A stretch of 64,000 nucleotides of DNA, taken from positions 62,001-126,000 of the forward strand of contig JAVLUZ010000704.1 in the NCBI GenBank assembly GCA_036768485.1. Reading direction: 5' to 3'. The translations under genes were made by a program, and so were the position numbers. The stretch comes from Mermis nigrescens. Its lineage: Eukaryota; Nematoda; Enoplea; Mermithida; Mermithidae. The stretch's first letter is position 1; the number at the start of each line of letters is the position of its first letter. Shown one piece after another: positions 1-12,770 of this stretch. The notes below the pieces were generated by a model. That model was given only the letters and a program-made list of their open reading frames with translations, made no database searches and was not told where the DNA came from.

Positions 1-299
1 TTGGTATATTACTACAAGTTGACTCAAAATTTTAATTATGATTCCATCTATCTTATTTATTGAAACTGAGAAATACTCTTGAACATGGAAATTCAATATA
101 GTACCTAATTTATCGAGCAAATCCCCCAACGTTTGTTTGCCCTGCATTTATAGTCTGTAACTTCGTGCATGAATTGTAAGAATTTTATCGACAGTAAGCT
201 GAGGGTTACGATGATTATATATCAGATAAATGCTATAATCGCAATCTGTCAGCTTATTGTCTCGGACGGAGATAGCTTTAGGTTTTTTTACCTGGCTTG

Positions 300-1250
300 T
301 AGACAACTCAGTATTGACTCTTCAAACAATTTAATGACATAGATTTGTAGAAGAAGGAATTTTTGCAGATGACACTTTTTTGTTTTTTTAAATTTCACCG
401 TAGTTCTCGAATGGGAGTGTAAAGAGTGCGAAAATCTGGGGGTGAAAAGACACATTTTGGTCGAGTTTTCGACTTGTTCGTGTCTGCCAACGACTCCGGT
501 ACGAGGTTTAAGAAATTTTTTCTGACAGAAATGTACTACGGATCAAGGGCTATCTTATGCCTACAGCAAACTTTTCTTCAATCATTACGCACTTAGTACC
601 AGGGGTTTGAACTTTACACTCTAGTGGATGAGTAAAAACAGATTTTGTCCAAGATTTCTCTGCCAACTTTTTCGCTTATGAGTTGGGATGAACTGAATGA
701 AATAGAAATAAAGTAACTTCTAAGGGCTATACTTCAGAAGCAAGCCGCGTTAAAAAAACTTAATATTGAGTTGTTTATGGGGGTGTAAAGTTCGAAATCT
801 GAGGTGTAAACTGGGCGAAAAAACAGGTTGTTTTTTGTATTTTGATTGGTAAATCATATCAAATATTCTGCGGAACATAAGTTTGGCACATACAAACGTG
901 CTACAATTGAAGGGCTACAAACTGGCCCGAACCGACTTTATTTACACTCAATGGGGCGTTAGGATCAGATTTTTAAAGTTTACAATGTGGTGAAGAGTGG
1001 AAAATACGTGTTTGTCCATTTTTTTGTTCCGCCACTTTCTCAGTTCAGATGTCGGGCGAGATCGAATAGGATAAAAATAAAGTACTTTCTAAGGGGTACG
1101 CGTCACAGTGAATTGCGTTTGTTTACATCAATATTTATCTTTTTCGGGAGGTGTAAAGTTAAAAATGGGGGAGTTAAACGTGTTTCTGTCTTGTTTTTTT
1201 CTGTCAAGTTCTGGGTTATGAGTCTGGACATAATCTCAAGTCTGTAGAGA
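300..1250. repeat. Diverged repeat block, copy 1
   Basis: Shares its course with 11045-11770: TTTACACACTAG-like, CGAATAAAATAAAGTA, GGAGGTGTAAAGTT, TTTACAATGTGGTG, ending near ATGAGTCTGGACATAATCTC. Each block holds at least three diverged 250-300 bp units. Nature unknown; probably part of a transposon or satellite. Confidence 0.75.
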
Positions 1251-2712
1251 TGGCTCTACACCCTGTTTCGCTGCGTTGGTTCAACGCGAAATTCCATTTG
1301 TTTTGTGCTACGTTGTACCTACATTCCCATGACTGTTTTGTCCCAGATGCTCAATTTCGTGCTTAATTTCCATTTGCACGTACGCGACCACTAAGCGCAA
1401 CGCATATAGTGTGTCGCCCGGGACCACCTTCCCTCCAAAAATTATCATATCTTCATTTCCTTTCCCATACATATTTTCAATAAAAATCCGGGATAGGAAA
1501 ATGGGCACTCGGGCTTAATGCGACTTGAGTACAAATTGGTACGTGTGTTACCATATTTTACGTGTACCTAAAGTCATATGTGTATGTCTTATTTTTGTGC
1601 CTATTCCATTTGTACATTCTTTACCGTAAGCTTTGCCCATGAGGCCTATTGTTATTCTCGTAGATCCATTCCGCGTTTCTTTGTTTCGTCTGTCCACGCC
1701 TCTTTTTGTGTCTCGTTTAAAACTGCGTGCGAGCGCAGTTTTCGGCATTATTATTACGACTTACGAGTTCGTTCGATTTCCAAAAGTCTTCCTAGACTCA
1801 GCTTTTTCGCCAGCCCATCTGTGCTGTGCCCCTTTTGACTCAGCTTTTTCGCCAGCCCATCTGTGCTGTGCCCCTTTTTTCCTGCGTGGCTGCAGAAATT
1901 CCCGTCGTGTTTTCGTCGCGCATTGGGCAGGTTCTTTTCGCCCGTGCGCCTTTCTTATATTTTTGTGTGCCATAACGGCATTTGTTGTATGCCGTTGGCG
2001 GGCTATGTGCCCTCGTAATTACATTGTTTATTTTACCCGATTAGTGTAACACGACAGTCGGCAGCATGCATCTTCATGCTGTCGCGTTTTTAATTGCTTC
2101 ATAATTTTCTGTCCAAAAATATTATAAAAATTATTAATTATTTAATGAACGATGATTGGGCTCGGTTCGAATTTCCGTGCTGTTGTTTTCTGTCCTTGTG
2201 CTACACTACATTAGGAACCCTCAATATTTTCAAGCACCGGAATTCGGTCCCAAAACAAGTTAAATAATAATCATTTTGAGCCCTCAATTAGGTTTCTGGG
2301 GAACTTACATTATTTAGGTACTTAATCTCAAAAGGGGTTAAGTAAGTAAGTTTCACTAGGTGCGTGCAGTAGAGGGCCGGGCTATCTTGCTAGGCCGGGC
2401 CACTTACCCCCGAGTCGCCGTTTGTGCGAGCGCGTGAGCTTAAGTCTCGGGCATAAGTAAGCAAGTGAACGTAGCGTCCGCGCTACGTTTACATTGGAGG
2501 TCATTCACGACGACCGGCCGAGCTAACATCGTTTCATTTTCTGCCTAAAGATTTTCAAAAATATTCCACTTTGTGTAACCATATTGTGTTCGTGTGCATT
2601 CTTAACATTTCATTGTTCGTGTGCATTTTTTGACTCTATTGTGTTCGTGTGCATATTTTTCTTGGTCGAGATTGGGGTTGTGACATAAATTTTTGTCCTG
2701 ATCTTAATCTCA
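1251..2712. other. No gene seen; mixed-composition flank
   Basis: Holds the 42-bp tandem duplication and an inverted pair GCAGCATG/CATGCTG near 2061-2080. Three TTCGTGTGCAT words lie at 2590-2652, just before the broken ORF. The GC content of 2360-2520 is above background. An LTR is conceivable, but no paired copy is present. Confidence 0.5.
1795..1878. repeat. Perfect 42-bp tandem duplication
   Basis: The unit starting GACTCAGCTTTTTCGCCAGC occurs twice head to tail with no mismatch, in a moderately GC-rich stretch. Confidence 0.95.
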
Positions 2713-2722
2713 ATTGTCTGCC

Positions 2723-3740
2723 ATGCCAGGCAAGAAACTAGCAGGAAAAATGACCAAAACGGGGAAGAAAACCCCAGATAAGTCGCCTAAGCAGGCTAGC
2801 ACACAGAAATCCTCTCGAAATCAGTCAAATGACTCAGATTCTGATCATAGCGCCAGTGCACAAAACTGTACAAGCGCAGACAGCGTTGTGAATCCAAATC
2901 AGACGCTGAGTGTCCAAAGTCAGGACACTAGCGCTGACTCTCAGCAAGCTAATCAAGTTGCAAACGACAATATCACTATTCGTCAAATTTTGAATGATAC
3001 GATGATTCCTAATCCGCAACAATCGGTTTCCGACACAAATGTGAATCGGATAACCGAAAATGGCAATTCAAATAATCTTTTGAATGCGATGTTTGCGCAT
3101 ATGCAAGATTTAGAAAATCGGCTTGAACGTATAGCCGTTGAACATATGCATGCACAATTGCAAAATGCAAACTCTGCAAACCCTGATTTGCAGCCTGTTG
3201 AGCCACAACCGCTTCCCAACGTCACTGCAAACGCGGACCAGCAGCATTTAGCTCGCTTTGCAAATGCTGACTCGGATTCGCGCGTGCAGCTTGCAACGTC
3301 TACGCCCGTCCGTCGTTCGTCTGTTCCAATGCTTCCTAATCAGCTGAGCAGTAACATTTAGCTCGTTTTGCAAATGTTGAACTGTCTCCGCGAGTACAGA
3401 TCGTTTCGCCAGCCGTTCCGCCGGTAGCGAACCAAGCTAATCCCGTAAATGCTGAACTATCGCCACTTCATGCGATGCATATTCCGCAGAATCAAATTTT
3501 CGTGCAAAATACAGGTGCATCGATCCCGCTGGATCAGAACCCGCCTCAGAATCAACAGAAGCGAAGAGTTCACTATCCTGATCAGGCTACTGACTCTTCG
3601 CCGGAAAGTCCCAGGCGTCATACATAGATCTTCTTCAAGACGTTCACGACGTCGCTACCGTGACACGTCATCTGATAGCTCAGAGAATACAGGTATTCGC
3701 TACCTAGCCGATTCTATGAACAGAGGTCCATTTTTGCAAT
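2723..3740 (+). pseudogene. Broken low-complexity ORF, possibly retroelement ORF1/gag debris
   Basis: From the ATG at 2723 (MPGKKLAGKMTK) the frame is open to 3361. The protein is rich in Ser, Gln, Asn and Asp with a basic N-terminus and a short heptad-like stretch (MFAHMQDLENRLERIAVE). After the stop, another frame continues the same composition (ELSPLHAMHIPQNQ, DQATDSSPESPRRH). DNA around 3243-3300 is repeated imperfectly at 3353-3410 (LARFAN). Composition is coding-like compared with its flanks. No zinc knuckle, protease or RT is found nearby, so the retroelement reading is a guess; a decayed host gene is possible. Confidence 0.35.
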
Positions 3741-3745
3741 AAATT

Positions 3746-4882
3746 CAGTACACGATAGCTAATAAGAAGTTTTTTCAAGGTGAGAAAACAGATCGTTTTC
3801 ACTATAAACGGCAAAATTAGCATTTGATGGCCTACTATAATTGAGTTAAACAATAATGCACGTTTAAATGCATTTTGGAATCAGCAATCAAAGTGTTTTC
3901 AGCAGTATGTTTTTTAGGTCCGATGCTACAGTAATAAGCTTACTGTAAGCCGTCAAAGACAAAGTGGTTGATGATCACTCAAAAAAGTGTTTAATACCTT
4001 TAAACTTTGTTGAGCTAATCTCAGGAACCGCTGCTCCAATTTAGACAAAAAAGTGTTTTTGTTAGAAAATTTTAGGGCGCAACTATTTTGCGGAAACAAA
4101 TCAAAATTCCTCAATAATGCAGCTTTTTACCTAAAAAAATAGCGGAAATTGGCTCAGGCTTTTATTTACCCTGTACTGTAGGCAGAAAGCTCGATAGTAG
4201 CAAAATAGTTGCGTCTTTAGATGGGCTTTCTTGTGCAATAAACGCGGTTAACTAAGATTTGCTCGTTCTCCCGGTTTGCTCAATACAAATTTGTGTCATG
4301 GGGGCAGCCATATTGGAAAAACAATACTTTAAGCTGTAGCTGTCTAACTACTATACATAATTCACAGTTAAGCGCATTTTGAAAAGTGCAAAAGAGCTTT
4401 TAAATGATTACTTGTTTGTTTGAAAGTTCAATATGGCTGCCATTCCAGTTACTGTAATGAAAAAAGTGCGTTTTTTTATAAATTATGATTTATAATATTT
4501 TACTGCTTCAGGATAGTTGGCATTTTTTTCTGTAAATAGAGAAAATTGGATGCTCTTTCTAATGGGATGTTTTGGAATATGGCTTCTGATAGGTGTTTGC
4601 TCAAGTATTTACGGCCGGAAATCCCAGGAGGGGCTATGCCCGATTTTCCATTCTGTCCGGCGCGCATACCATTTAGGTTTTAGCGCAGCAGAGCCTACCT
4701 ACCCCCTGCAGCCACCAAATCCTAAGGCTGCTTGCCTTCTAACTCTACGATTATTTGATTAAAAAATTGAACGTTTGTCATCTGTGAAAATTGTTGTGTT
4801 CAAGTTTCTTACTAATCTGAATATCTTACTTTTCTAAACCCTAAAGAACCCGAAAGACTTCATCAAAAGTTTGGGGTTCGGT
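3746..4882. other. No gene seen; internally inverted sequence
   Basis: Short inverted pairs (GGGCGCAACTATTTTGC near 4074 with GCAAAATAGTTGCGTC near 4200; GGCAGCCATATTG near 4303 with CAATATGGCTGCC near 4430) suggest a decayed transposon. Otherwise featureless. Confidence 0.5.
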
Positions 4883-5102
4883 CACACGTCGGCTAGGAAG
4901 GGGCTTCGGGGTATGCACCCCCAGAAGTTCAAACACCCACCAAAATTCAATTTTTGAAATTTTTTTGTTTTTCCACATTTTTTGATGCCAATGGATAGTG
5001 CTCGATGAAAAACGTTGAAAAATGGTGTTTTTCGTCACACCACCATTTTTTGACCATTGAAAAATCTTGCAACCCTCAGAATTTTGGTGCTGCCTACCTA
5101 TG
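4883..5102 (-). mobile_element. MITE-2 copy a
   Basis: Family: ends CATAGGTGGGCG and, inverted, CGCCCAGGTGTG; about 220-280 bp; interior contains ATGCCAATGGATAGTGCTCG, or its complement. This copy runs CACACGTCGGC to CCTACCTATG with a poor duplication (GGTTCGGT/ATTCGGAT). Confidence 0.82.
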
Positions 5103-7129
5103 ATTCGGATACGGGTTTAAAATTCTGGGATCCTCGGGTTCGGTTTCGGGTTTGCCAAGAAGGTCGGCTTTTTTCGGATTCGGTTACCCGGCACATCCAT
5201 ACTCCCCAGAATTGAATTTTCGGTAATTTTGCCCTATCGGACGAACCAGAATTCGCCTGCTGCGTATGTATGTCCCCAAAAGCCCGCGTGCGCTTTCAAA
5301 TCAGAATCACGGTAGAGAACGCGACGTATTTTCGTCAGATTATAAGTTGAATTATGCTGTTTCGCGAAGTTTTCTAAGCATGAAAATCAATTTTAAACCA
5401 AATCAAGACCTGACGGATTCCATAAGTATGTTCCCTTCAGTATCGGCTTCTGTCCTTCGCCCGGTTTTGATATTTGTTTTATTTACAATCCGATAAATAA
5501 CAAAATTATGACGCAGTAGATATAAAAACTACGAGAACAGTACGTAAAAGGCAACGGTATCAGCGAAGTACAGGCACTTTAAAATGCAGCGAAAATGAAA
5601 AACGATCGAAAAAGTAAAAAAGCGGCCATACGACGGTGTAAAGTGAATAAAAATGGGGCGCTGCGGTTCTACGATTGTAAAGTACCTGAAACGGAAAACG
5701 TCAGCGAAGGCACTAAACTGTGCGGCGTAAATAAAAGTCTATCGCTCTAAGCGAAATGCGCCCTATTCAAAAAATAAACGAGGAAAAATCCAGGTTTAAA
5801 TCTCGTGAATGTGATAAAAATAATCGAAAAAAACCAAAATACGAATGAACCAGGCTAAGGAAATCAACTTCCAAAAGAATAAAACTCATTATTCTGGAAT
5901 AAAAACATTACGAGGCGTACGGTATACACAACCAATGATCAGATCAAGACATGGAAATACAAACAAGTAAGCGCGATCTATTGGGAAAATTAATGAAAAA
6001 ATTTGAGAGGAAACGAGCGTTTTCGGATAATTTGAGAAAGGCTATAAAAACAGATTTTGAAAAAAAACTATCATGTCACCAGGCACAAGTCAAAATTTGT
6101 TTCCTACAACAAAAATAATGGGATGAGATAGGAATGGAAGTCGTGAAGTACAATGGGTTTGCGATGAAATCCCACCCTATGACCCTTACGATTTGTTAAA
6201 ATTCCCTTAATTGTTTACAACTTCAATTATTTGAGCCGCTCTATCGAAACCCCTGTCAAAATTTATCGGGCCTGCAACTTACACAGCATAGTGCTTAGCG
6301 CCAAAACTCTGTAGGTCTAAAAACTTTTTGAAGTTCCAAAAGTGCAAATAAGTATGGAAGAAGAAAATGCACCATTTTTTCGGCAATTCTAATCGAACTC
6401 TATCCATTTGACGTTTAAAAAATTTTGAAAATTTTCGAATTCAATGGCGATTTTTCATATTCGGAAGGCCCAGAGACTATCCCAGATCCACACGTCCTTA
6501 GAAGCACTTTTTCATTCTAATGAAGAGCGAAACTTTTCAATAAGATCTGTCCGGAATCGTTAATATGCTGAATTTTTCATATAAATTTGGCCATTTATAA
6601 GGTTTCGCCTGTAATTGCTGCTGAAAAACCGATGCTATTTGACGTATTTATCGAAGAAAAGCACGTGGGCTACGACTTGTATTATAAAGCCAGCTAATGG
6701 AATAAACGAAGCTATCGAATCCATCTACGAAGTACAATCTCAAAATTACGGTATGCTACTAAAATACGTTGATATACGCGATGTGTAAAGAGATATTATG
6801 CAAAAATTATTACGCGAAAAGTAGGTCGCGCAAGAAGAAGTACAGACTTGATAAAAAAGTTTAAAAATGCCTTACGTTTTTTTGCTAAATACGGAGAAGT
6901 TTTCTCATTAATCTCAACAACGACTTGGTTAGCAGATTTGACTATAAGTTTTTTTCGGGAAGTATGCAAAAATTGGGGCTGATTCATTCGCCTGTGCTCA
7001 GTTTGACGTACTAACCAGTTTTCAAATCTTACTGCGAGTTTAAACGGCATGTTTACTACTATTGTTGGGGTATCTTAAACTTTTGGCCAAGCCTGTGCAT
7101 ACGTACGAGTACATGTAGGTATATAAATA
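5103..7129. other. No feature seen
   Basis: AT-rich DNA downstream of the filamin stop. No frame resembles a known protein, and I found no convincing polyadenylation signal for the filamin transcript. Confidence 0.6.
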
Positions 7130-7137
7130 GATGAAAT

Positions 7138-7348
7138 CATAGATGTAACAGCGGGAAGGGGGATCCTCCACCCCTGGTTGGCGCTCTCCCCGCAGAAAAA
7201 AATTGGAGCCACACGATTTTTTGTAAAAAAACTTGCGATTTTTGGCCCGTTTTTGGGTGATTTTAGTTAATTTTGGCCAAAAATTTGAGGTCATTAACCC
7301 CATTGGCCAGTGAACACCCAACCAAAATTACGGGCCGTTACATGTACG
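7138..7348 (-). mobile_element. MITE-4 copy a, in the filamin 3' flank
   Basis: Family: ends CATACATGTAACGGCTCG and CTGTTACATGTATG; about 200-240 bp; interior GGCCAAAAACGGCC-like. Here an exact duplication GATGAAAT flanks CATAGATGTAACAG and CGTTACATGTACG. Confidence 0.92.
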
Positions 7349-7438
7349 GATGAAATAATGAAGCATACGGTTCTATGTAATATGCATACAGTGTGAAAGT
7401 CATCGGATACTGAGCGATTTGACGAAAAGAAAAATGGA

Positions 7439-7887
7439 TTAATAACCGCTTTGAGTCAAAAAACGCCTGGGCGGCGGGTGCCTCATGGGCGGAGGCCCCA
7501 TGGCAGGTGGGAGTGGCATCGGCGCCCCCATCGGGGGCAACGGCGGCGGAGGACCCCCGAAAAACGGCGGCGAGCCGCCCACTCCGGGAGGAGGTCCGTA
7601 GGGACCCGGGGGTCCGGGAAAAAGGCCGGGCGGGGGTGGCGGTGGGAGCTGGCCCACGAAGCCAGGGGGAACAAAAGGTGCCGCGGGGCCGTTTACCGGC
7701 TGGCCGGCCAAATAGCGCTCCAGCTCTTGCTGAGTGTCGAAAATCATCACCAAAAATGGCGAGCCGGGGGCGTGTTCGCCCGCCCATTTCACCTCGATTT
7801 CGTAGTCACCCGGCTCCTTTGGATCGTACTTACAATTTATTAGACGATTGTTGGTAATATCTCGCTCCATTTCTACGTTAAAGGCGC
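7439..7887 (-). CDS. Filamin exon 25: last repeat, proline-rich tail, stop
   Basis: Begins after TTTTCCAG in phase 1 and ends with TAA. AFNVEMERD, YDPKEPGDYEIEVKW and GEHAPGSPFLVMIF make the C-terminal filamin repeat, the one that mediates dimerisation in known filamins. DTQQELERYL and about 85 residues rich in Pro and Gly, with polyproline runs, follow; such tails can bind SH3, WW or EVH1 domains. The exon is GC-rich. A MITE-5 inserted 49 bp upstream of the acceptor, and a MITE-4 lies 90 bp past the stop. Confidence 0.93.
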
Positions 7888-7935
7888 CTGGAAAATGTTT
7901 TCGTATTGACGTACTCAAATACTTATACATGTATG

Positions 7936-8423
7936 CATGCCCTTAGCCAGGATTTTATTTCAGGGGGGGGGCAAAAAAATTTGAACATTAGATACCTCGA
8001 GAACGATCAATAGGTAGACAGAAATAAAGGCATTTTTGAACCTTTTTCAATAGTCGTACACAAAAATCTGTCGCCTGAACTATCTTCGCAAATGATTTCT
8101 CATTATCCGGTCCGTAAACAATTTCTTAACATTTCGTGTTTATACTCAAACTTTGTGCTCTGCGAAGGAAAATAAGCAAAAATTAGTTATTTCCGGCGCG
8201 AAGCTGGAAAATTTGAGTTGTCATCCAAGTCTCACTCAAATTTGAACGATTTAAGGCGAAAAGAATTAATCGCAACGCTTTCTAGTTCATAAGTACGCAA
8301 AAAACGTTTTGACAACCTTTTGAATGCACTTCGAGAATTTTCCTTCCTTTGGAGGGTCCTTACGAGAGGGTTAAAAATTCCTTTTCATTTGAGGGGGCAA
8401 CCCCCTCATTGGCTGCGGGACTG
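7936..8423 (+). mobile_element. MITE-5 copy a, upstream of exon 25
   Basis: Ends CATGCCCTTAGCCAGG and GGCTGCGGGACTG, exact duplication CATGTATG (7928-7935, 8424-8431). It lies 49 bp before the exon 25 acceptor, inside the branch-point zone. Confidence 0.88.
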
Positions 8424-8711
8424 CATGTATGCGTCACAGGTGCACAAGGTCAGGATGGCCAGGAGGGGTAAAGTCAAGGTTACGAAGTCTAGGTTGATTG
8501 AAATTGAAGATTTTGACACCAACAAGCTCAGTTTATTATAAATATTAGGTTGAAATCACTTGAAAATGCATTATTTCTGACCAAAATCACTCAAGAGCAC
8601 CTGAATTTTAGACCCTTCAGCACTAACAATACCCATTCACCTCTCCCTTTGTGGATGTATGGTAAGCGTACGTGTAACAGAAGAATCTCTTCACCCAGAG
8701 CTGGTCGTCAC

Positions 8712-9014
8712 CATACATGAACCGCAGTCAAATTATGTGGGTCTGAGTCACACATGGGCGCGGTGGGAAGGTTGGGGGAAGTTTGTACCCCAAAAAGTTT
8801 AAATACTCCCCCTGCAGATTATATTTTTAGTAACAGTTTTGGCGACTTACCTAATCCTTATTCCTTCCCCCAGAATCTTAGTGCTGCCCATATATGGTCT
8901 GAGTGGTGTGAAACCGGTAAAAATCCCAAAAAACATGCCGAAAATTCTATTCAGGGTGGTCTAGAGATCTATCTGATTCTGGAAGGGTCTAAACCCCCTC
9001 CAGGCCCATGCGTG
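8712..9014. mobile_element. MITE-7 copy with nested MITE-2
   Basis: Ends CATACATGAACC and GGCCCATGCGTG; flanks GTCGTCAC and ATCGTCAA agree at 6 of 8 positions. The interior (GTGAAACCGGTAAAAATCCC) is shared with 41572-41979. A MITE-2 sits inside at 8749-8896. Confidence 0.7.
8749..8896 (-). mobile_element. MITE-2 copy b, internally deleted
   Basis: Ends CACACATGGGCG and GCCCATATATG with exact duplication GTCTGAGT; only 148 bp, lacking the usual middle. Confidence 0.86.
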
Positions 9015-9383
9015 ATCGTCAACTCATTCCTCCAAACTCAGAAAATTTTTATCCTCCCTATTTTTGACAAAGATTTACATTTTTGGCCATTTCTGGCCAA
9101 AAACTAAAGCTCATTCACGCTCCTACAAAGAGCCAACTAACCTCCTCTCAAAATTTTGAGCCGCCGCATGTACGCATGGAAGGATAGTGCGAGGAATCTA
9201 ATACGCATAGGCAACATTGAATTCTGTGAGATCTAAGGGACAAAAATATTATGAAGGTTAGAAAATGACCAGCAAGATTATATGGACAAAAACATACCAT
9301 TTTTCGAAGGTTCTTATCTAGTTCTACTAGTTGGCATGAAACAAACACTAAAAAATTGAGGAATTTTAGAATCGGGTTATGAC

Positions 9384-9661
9384 CGTGGGGGGGGGGAGGC
9401 GGGGATAGGGGGGGGGGTTTCGGGGTATGCACCTCCCAAAAGTTCTAATAACTTTCACTCAGAAACCAGTTTACCCTCCCCAGAATTCAATTTTTGAAAT
9501 TTTTTCTGTCTATCTCGCAATGTCTTCATGTCAATAGATAGTGCTCGATGAGAAACATTGAAAAATGAAGTTTTTTTCGCCATATCAGCCTTTTTAAGAC
9601 CCTTTTTGACCTTTAAAAAATCTCGCAGCCGCCTCCAGAATTGTGGTGCTGCCCACCTATG
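9384..9661 (-). mobile_element. MITE-2 copy c
   Basis: Exact duplication GTTATGAC on both sides. The left end is overrun by a poly-G tract; the right end reads GCTGCCCACCTATG. Confidence 0.88.
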
Positions 9662-10732
9662 GTTATGACGGTTCGTTGCAGGGGTTTTTGGGATTGGGAG
9701 AAGGCGTTCGAAACATTCATATAATTTACGAAATTCGTATCGATAAAGGGAGGGGGCATAGATAATTTAGTTTATATCTCGAAACTTCGTTGTAATAGCT
9801 GACAAAAAAATTTTTTAAGGTTTCCCAAAATGCACTCTCCATTAGGATCACTAGATTTGAACTTACGAAAAAAATTCTATCCCTATTCAATAGGCTGTTG
9901 AAAATATCGTTTCTTAAGGATAAATTATGAAAACGCTTCACATATGGCGCAGAGCATAAAAAATTTGAATAATTCAAATACACTTTCCACAAGTATTAAC
10001 ATTGTCCCAAGCCAATGAATATTCTTTTTCAAATTATATCGAATGAACAACTAGTTTTATCTGAATTAGGAATAATATTAGCCCTCCGTTTACCATCACG
10101 TTTTTGCAGTCGAAGTGCACCATCATAGAATAAACTCCTAGTGCATATTAATCTATGCCTTCTTAACATTCTCTGACAGCTATTATTTACATATAGTGCA
10201 ATTTTTTATGCTCTTTCTGAATGTGTATGTTATTTTCTGTGAAAATTATTTTTGAAAGAGGTATAATTAAAAAACAATCACAATGCATAAGAATAGACAC
10301 CTGTTGGACATGATGCAAAAAACAAGAAAAAGTAGATTTCTGTTGTGATAGGCCAAAAAATGCCTATTTCTTACTACACTATAACTCCCTCTTCGAGCTA
10401 AACCATTAAAAACGATGTAACTGAAGCCAAAACGAGGCTAGATAAATACGGTAGAACAGAAAAAATGCCACGAAAGTGATTCATTATGCCTCCAGCATAG
10501 GACACGGTAAACGGAGGGTTAAGAATTGTTCAAGAGCATTCGTAGAGAAAAAATAGATAATTGGCTATATGACGCGCATTTATTTCAAAGCTGGAAAAAT
10601 GAATCGAATAAAAGGGCTGGAAAAAATTCGGGTCGATCATACAAAAAGAATTATATTCAGCGATGTCTTTCCGGCTGTAGAACCATTTTGATCAAAAATT
10701 AGGCACTACTTACAAAATATGACAAAATTTAC
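9662..10732. other. Filamin intron 24 remainder, no feature seen
   Basis: AT-rich. The sequence CCCTCCGTTTACC (10082) and GGTAAACGGAGGGTTA (10506) form an inverted pair 420 bp apart, perhaps the ends of a decayed element. Confidence 0.5.
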
Positions 10733-10900
10733 CCTTAGGCCCTCGCATTCGTACTGTCAACTGACCGGCTCCGGCGCCTTTTGTGTCCACAACAAAATTG
10801 CTCTTGAATTTTGACAAAATACCGTGCTCAATGCCTGGTCCCGCAACCCTCACTTTACCAGCGTCCGGAAGAGTGGAGAAGTAAACAGTGAATGGACTGC
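10733..10900 (-). CDS. Filamin exon 24
   Basis: 168-bp exon: GSPFTVYFSTLPDAGKVRV, AGPGIEHGI, VVDTKGAGAGQLTVRMRG: end of repeat 12 and first half of the last repeat. Acceptor ATCTTTCAG, donor GTAAAT, phase 1 both ends. Confidence 0.9.
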
Positions 10901-11044
10901 CTGAAAGATTGAAATTAAAAAATTCAAAAAATCATGTAATTTTAAAAATTCTCGAAAATTCGAGAACCTTTTGATCCTTGACTTAAAATGATAAATTTTA
11001 TTTTTTAAATAAAAACATTTGGTATACTTTTAATGAAAGTGAAA

Positions 11045-11770
11045 ATGTACTTTACACAAATCACGGCTTTCTACTTTGTGCCTACAAGCAAACTTTTTTT
11101 AGTACTCAATTAGATCTAGGGGTTAAAACTTTACACACTAGCGGATAGTGTAAAAACAGGCCTTGTCTAAGATTTCTCCGCCTGATTCTCCGCTCACAAG
11201 TCGGGATAAATCGAATAAAGTAAAAATAAAGTACGTGTCAATGGCTACACGCCGCAGCGAAGCGCGTTTAAAAAACTTAAAATTGAGTAAGTTAAGGAGG
11301 TGTAAAGTTCGAAATCAGGGGTGTAACATAGGGAAAAAATACGTTCTCTTCCCTTTTTCGATTGTTCAATATCTCAAATATTTTGCAGGACAGAAGAGTT
11401 CCACATATAAACGTTATACGATTTGAAGGCTACACACTGGCCTAAACCAAATTTTTCAAACTTAATACGGACTTAGATTCAGATTTTTACAGTTTACAAT
11501 GTGGTGGATAGTGGGTTTTACAGTTTACAATGTGGTGGATGGTGGGAAAATACACTTTTGTCCCTTCGTTTGTTCGCCACTTTCTCCGTTTTTTGAGTCG
11601 GGATAAGTCGAATAAAATAAAGGGGTACACGTCACAGCAAATTGCGTTTATTTAAATCAATATTTAGCTTCTTTCGGGAGGTGTAGAGCAAAAAATTGGG
11701 GCGTTAAACGTGTTTCTGTCTTTTCTCTGCCAACTTCTCATGTTATGAGTCTAGACATGATCTCAAGTCT
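11045..11770. repeat. Diverged repeat block, copy 2
   Basis: Direct copy of 300-1250 in the same orientation, with a short internal duplication at 11485-11545 (TTTTACAGTTTACAATGTGG twice). It ends next to the long TA microsatellite. Confidence 0.75.
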
Positions 11771-11807
11771 AAAGATGTATAACAAATTCAGGGTTGAGTG
11801 GTTTACA

Positions 11808-12048
<241 letters not shown>

Positions 12049-12099
12049 TTCTTCAGGCCACTGTAGAGACTTGATTTTTTCATAAATATTGATCGTAAT

Positions 12100-12590
12100 A
12101 TCAGAATAATATTTGAATTACGAATGCGACTAAATTCTTCTTTACACTCGGCGGTTATGTAAAGTTTACATTGAAAATTAACTTTAGTTCTATAGCCTTG
12201 CGGAAGCTTAATTTTTTCAAAAATGTTCTATGTAACGTCAGAATTACGAATCTGATTGTTAGTTTGTTCTCCACGCAGTAGTTGTGTAAAGTTTGTACTA
12301 TTCATTTATTGTTAATAAGTAAAGTTTACATTACAAATTTATTTTACTTCCAGAGCGTTGCAGAACGTGAATCTTATTCAAAAAATGTCCCGTAAGGTCA
12401 GGATTATGAATCTGACTCCTTATTTTCTTCACATGCAGTATTTGCGTAAAGTTTACACTGAAAATTAACTTTAGTATCTGAGCGTTGCAGAAGCTTCATT
12501 TTTTCAAAATGTTCAATGTAACGTCAGAATTACGAATCTGAGTGCGTCTTTTTTAAACCCAGTAGTTTCGTAAAGTTTACGCTGAAAGCA
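12100..12590. repeat. Tandem array, three to four units of about 130 bp
   Basis: Each unit begins GTAAAGTTTACA, then AAAATTAACTTTAG, GCGTTGCAGAAGC and ACGTCAGAATTACGAATCTG, and ends in a CAGTAGTTG-like word. The units are clearly related but diverged. Confidence 0.82.
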
Positions 12591-12770
12591 TTTGATCTGT
12601 TTGAATAAGGCAGGGTTGTCTTTAAAAAACATAGTGCTGATCTGATATTCAGGACAATATTGTTTCCCGCGTTCTTGGACTGTTATCGTTATTGTGGCAG
12701 GTTACCGTGTGTGTTTACTGACTATTTTACTCAAAACATGCTTATTAAAAGTAGGATACTAGCAAGGAAA

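Noticed and set aside
2050..2712. LTR upstream of the broken ORF
   Set aside because: No second copy, no primer-binding site and no polymerase gene found in the window.
4517..4762. 81-residue plus-strand ORF with a hydrophobic start
   Set aside because: No domain and no splice or promoter context; likely chance.
7451..7857. Plus-strand Arg/Pro-rich frames
   Set aside because: Shadows of the proline-rich filamin tail on the minus strand.
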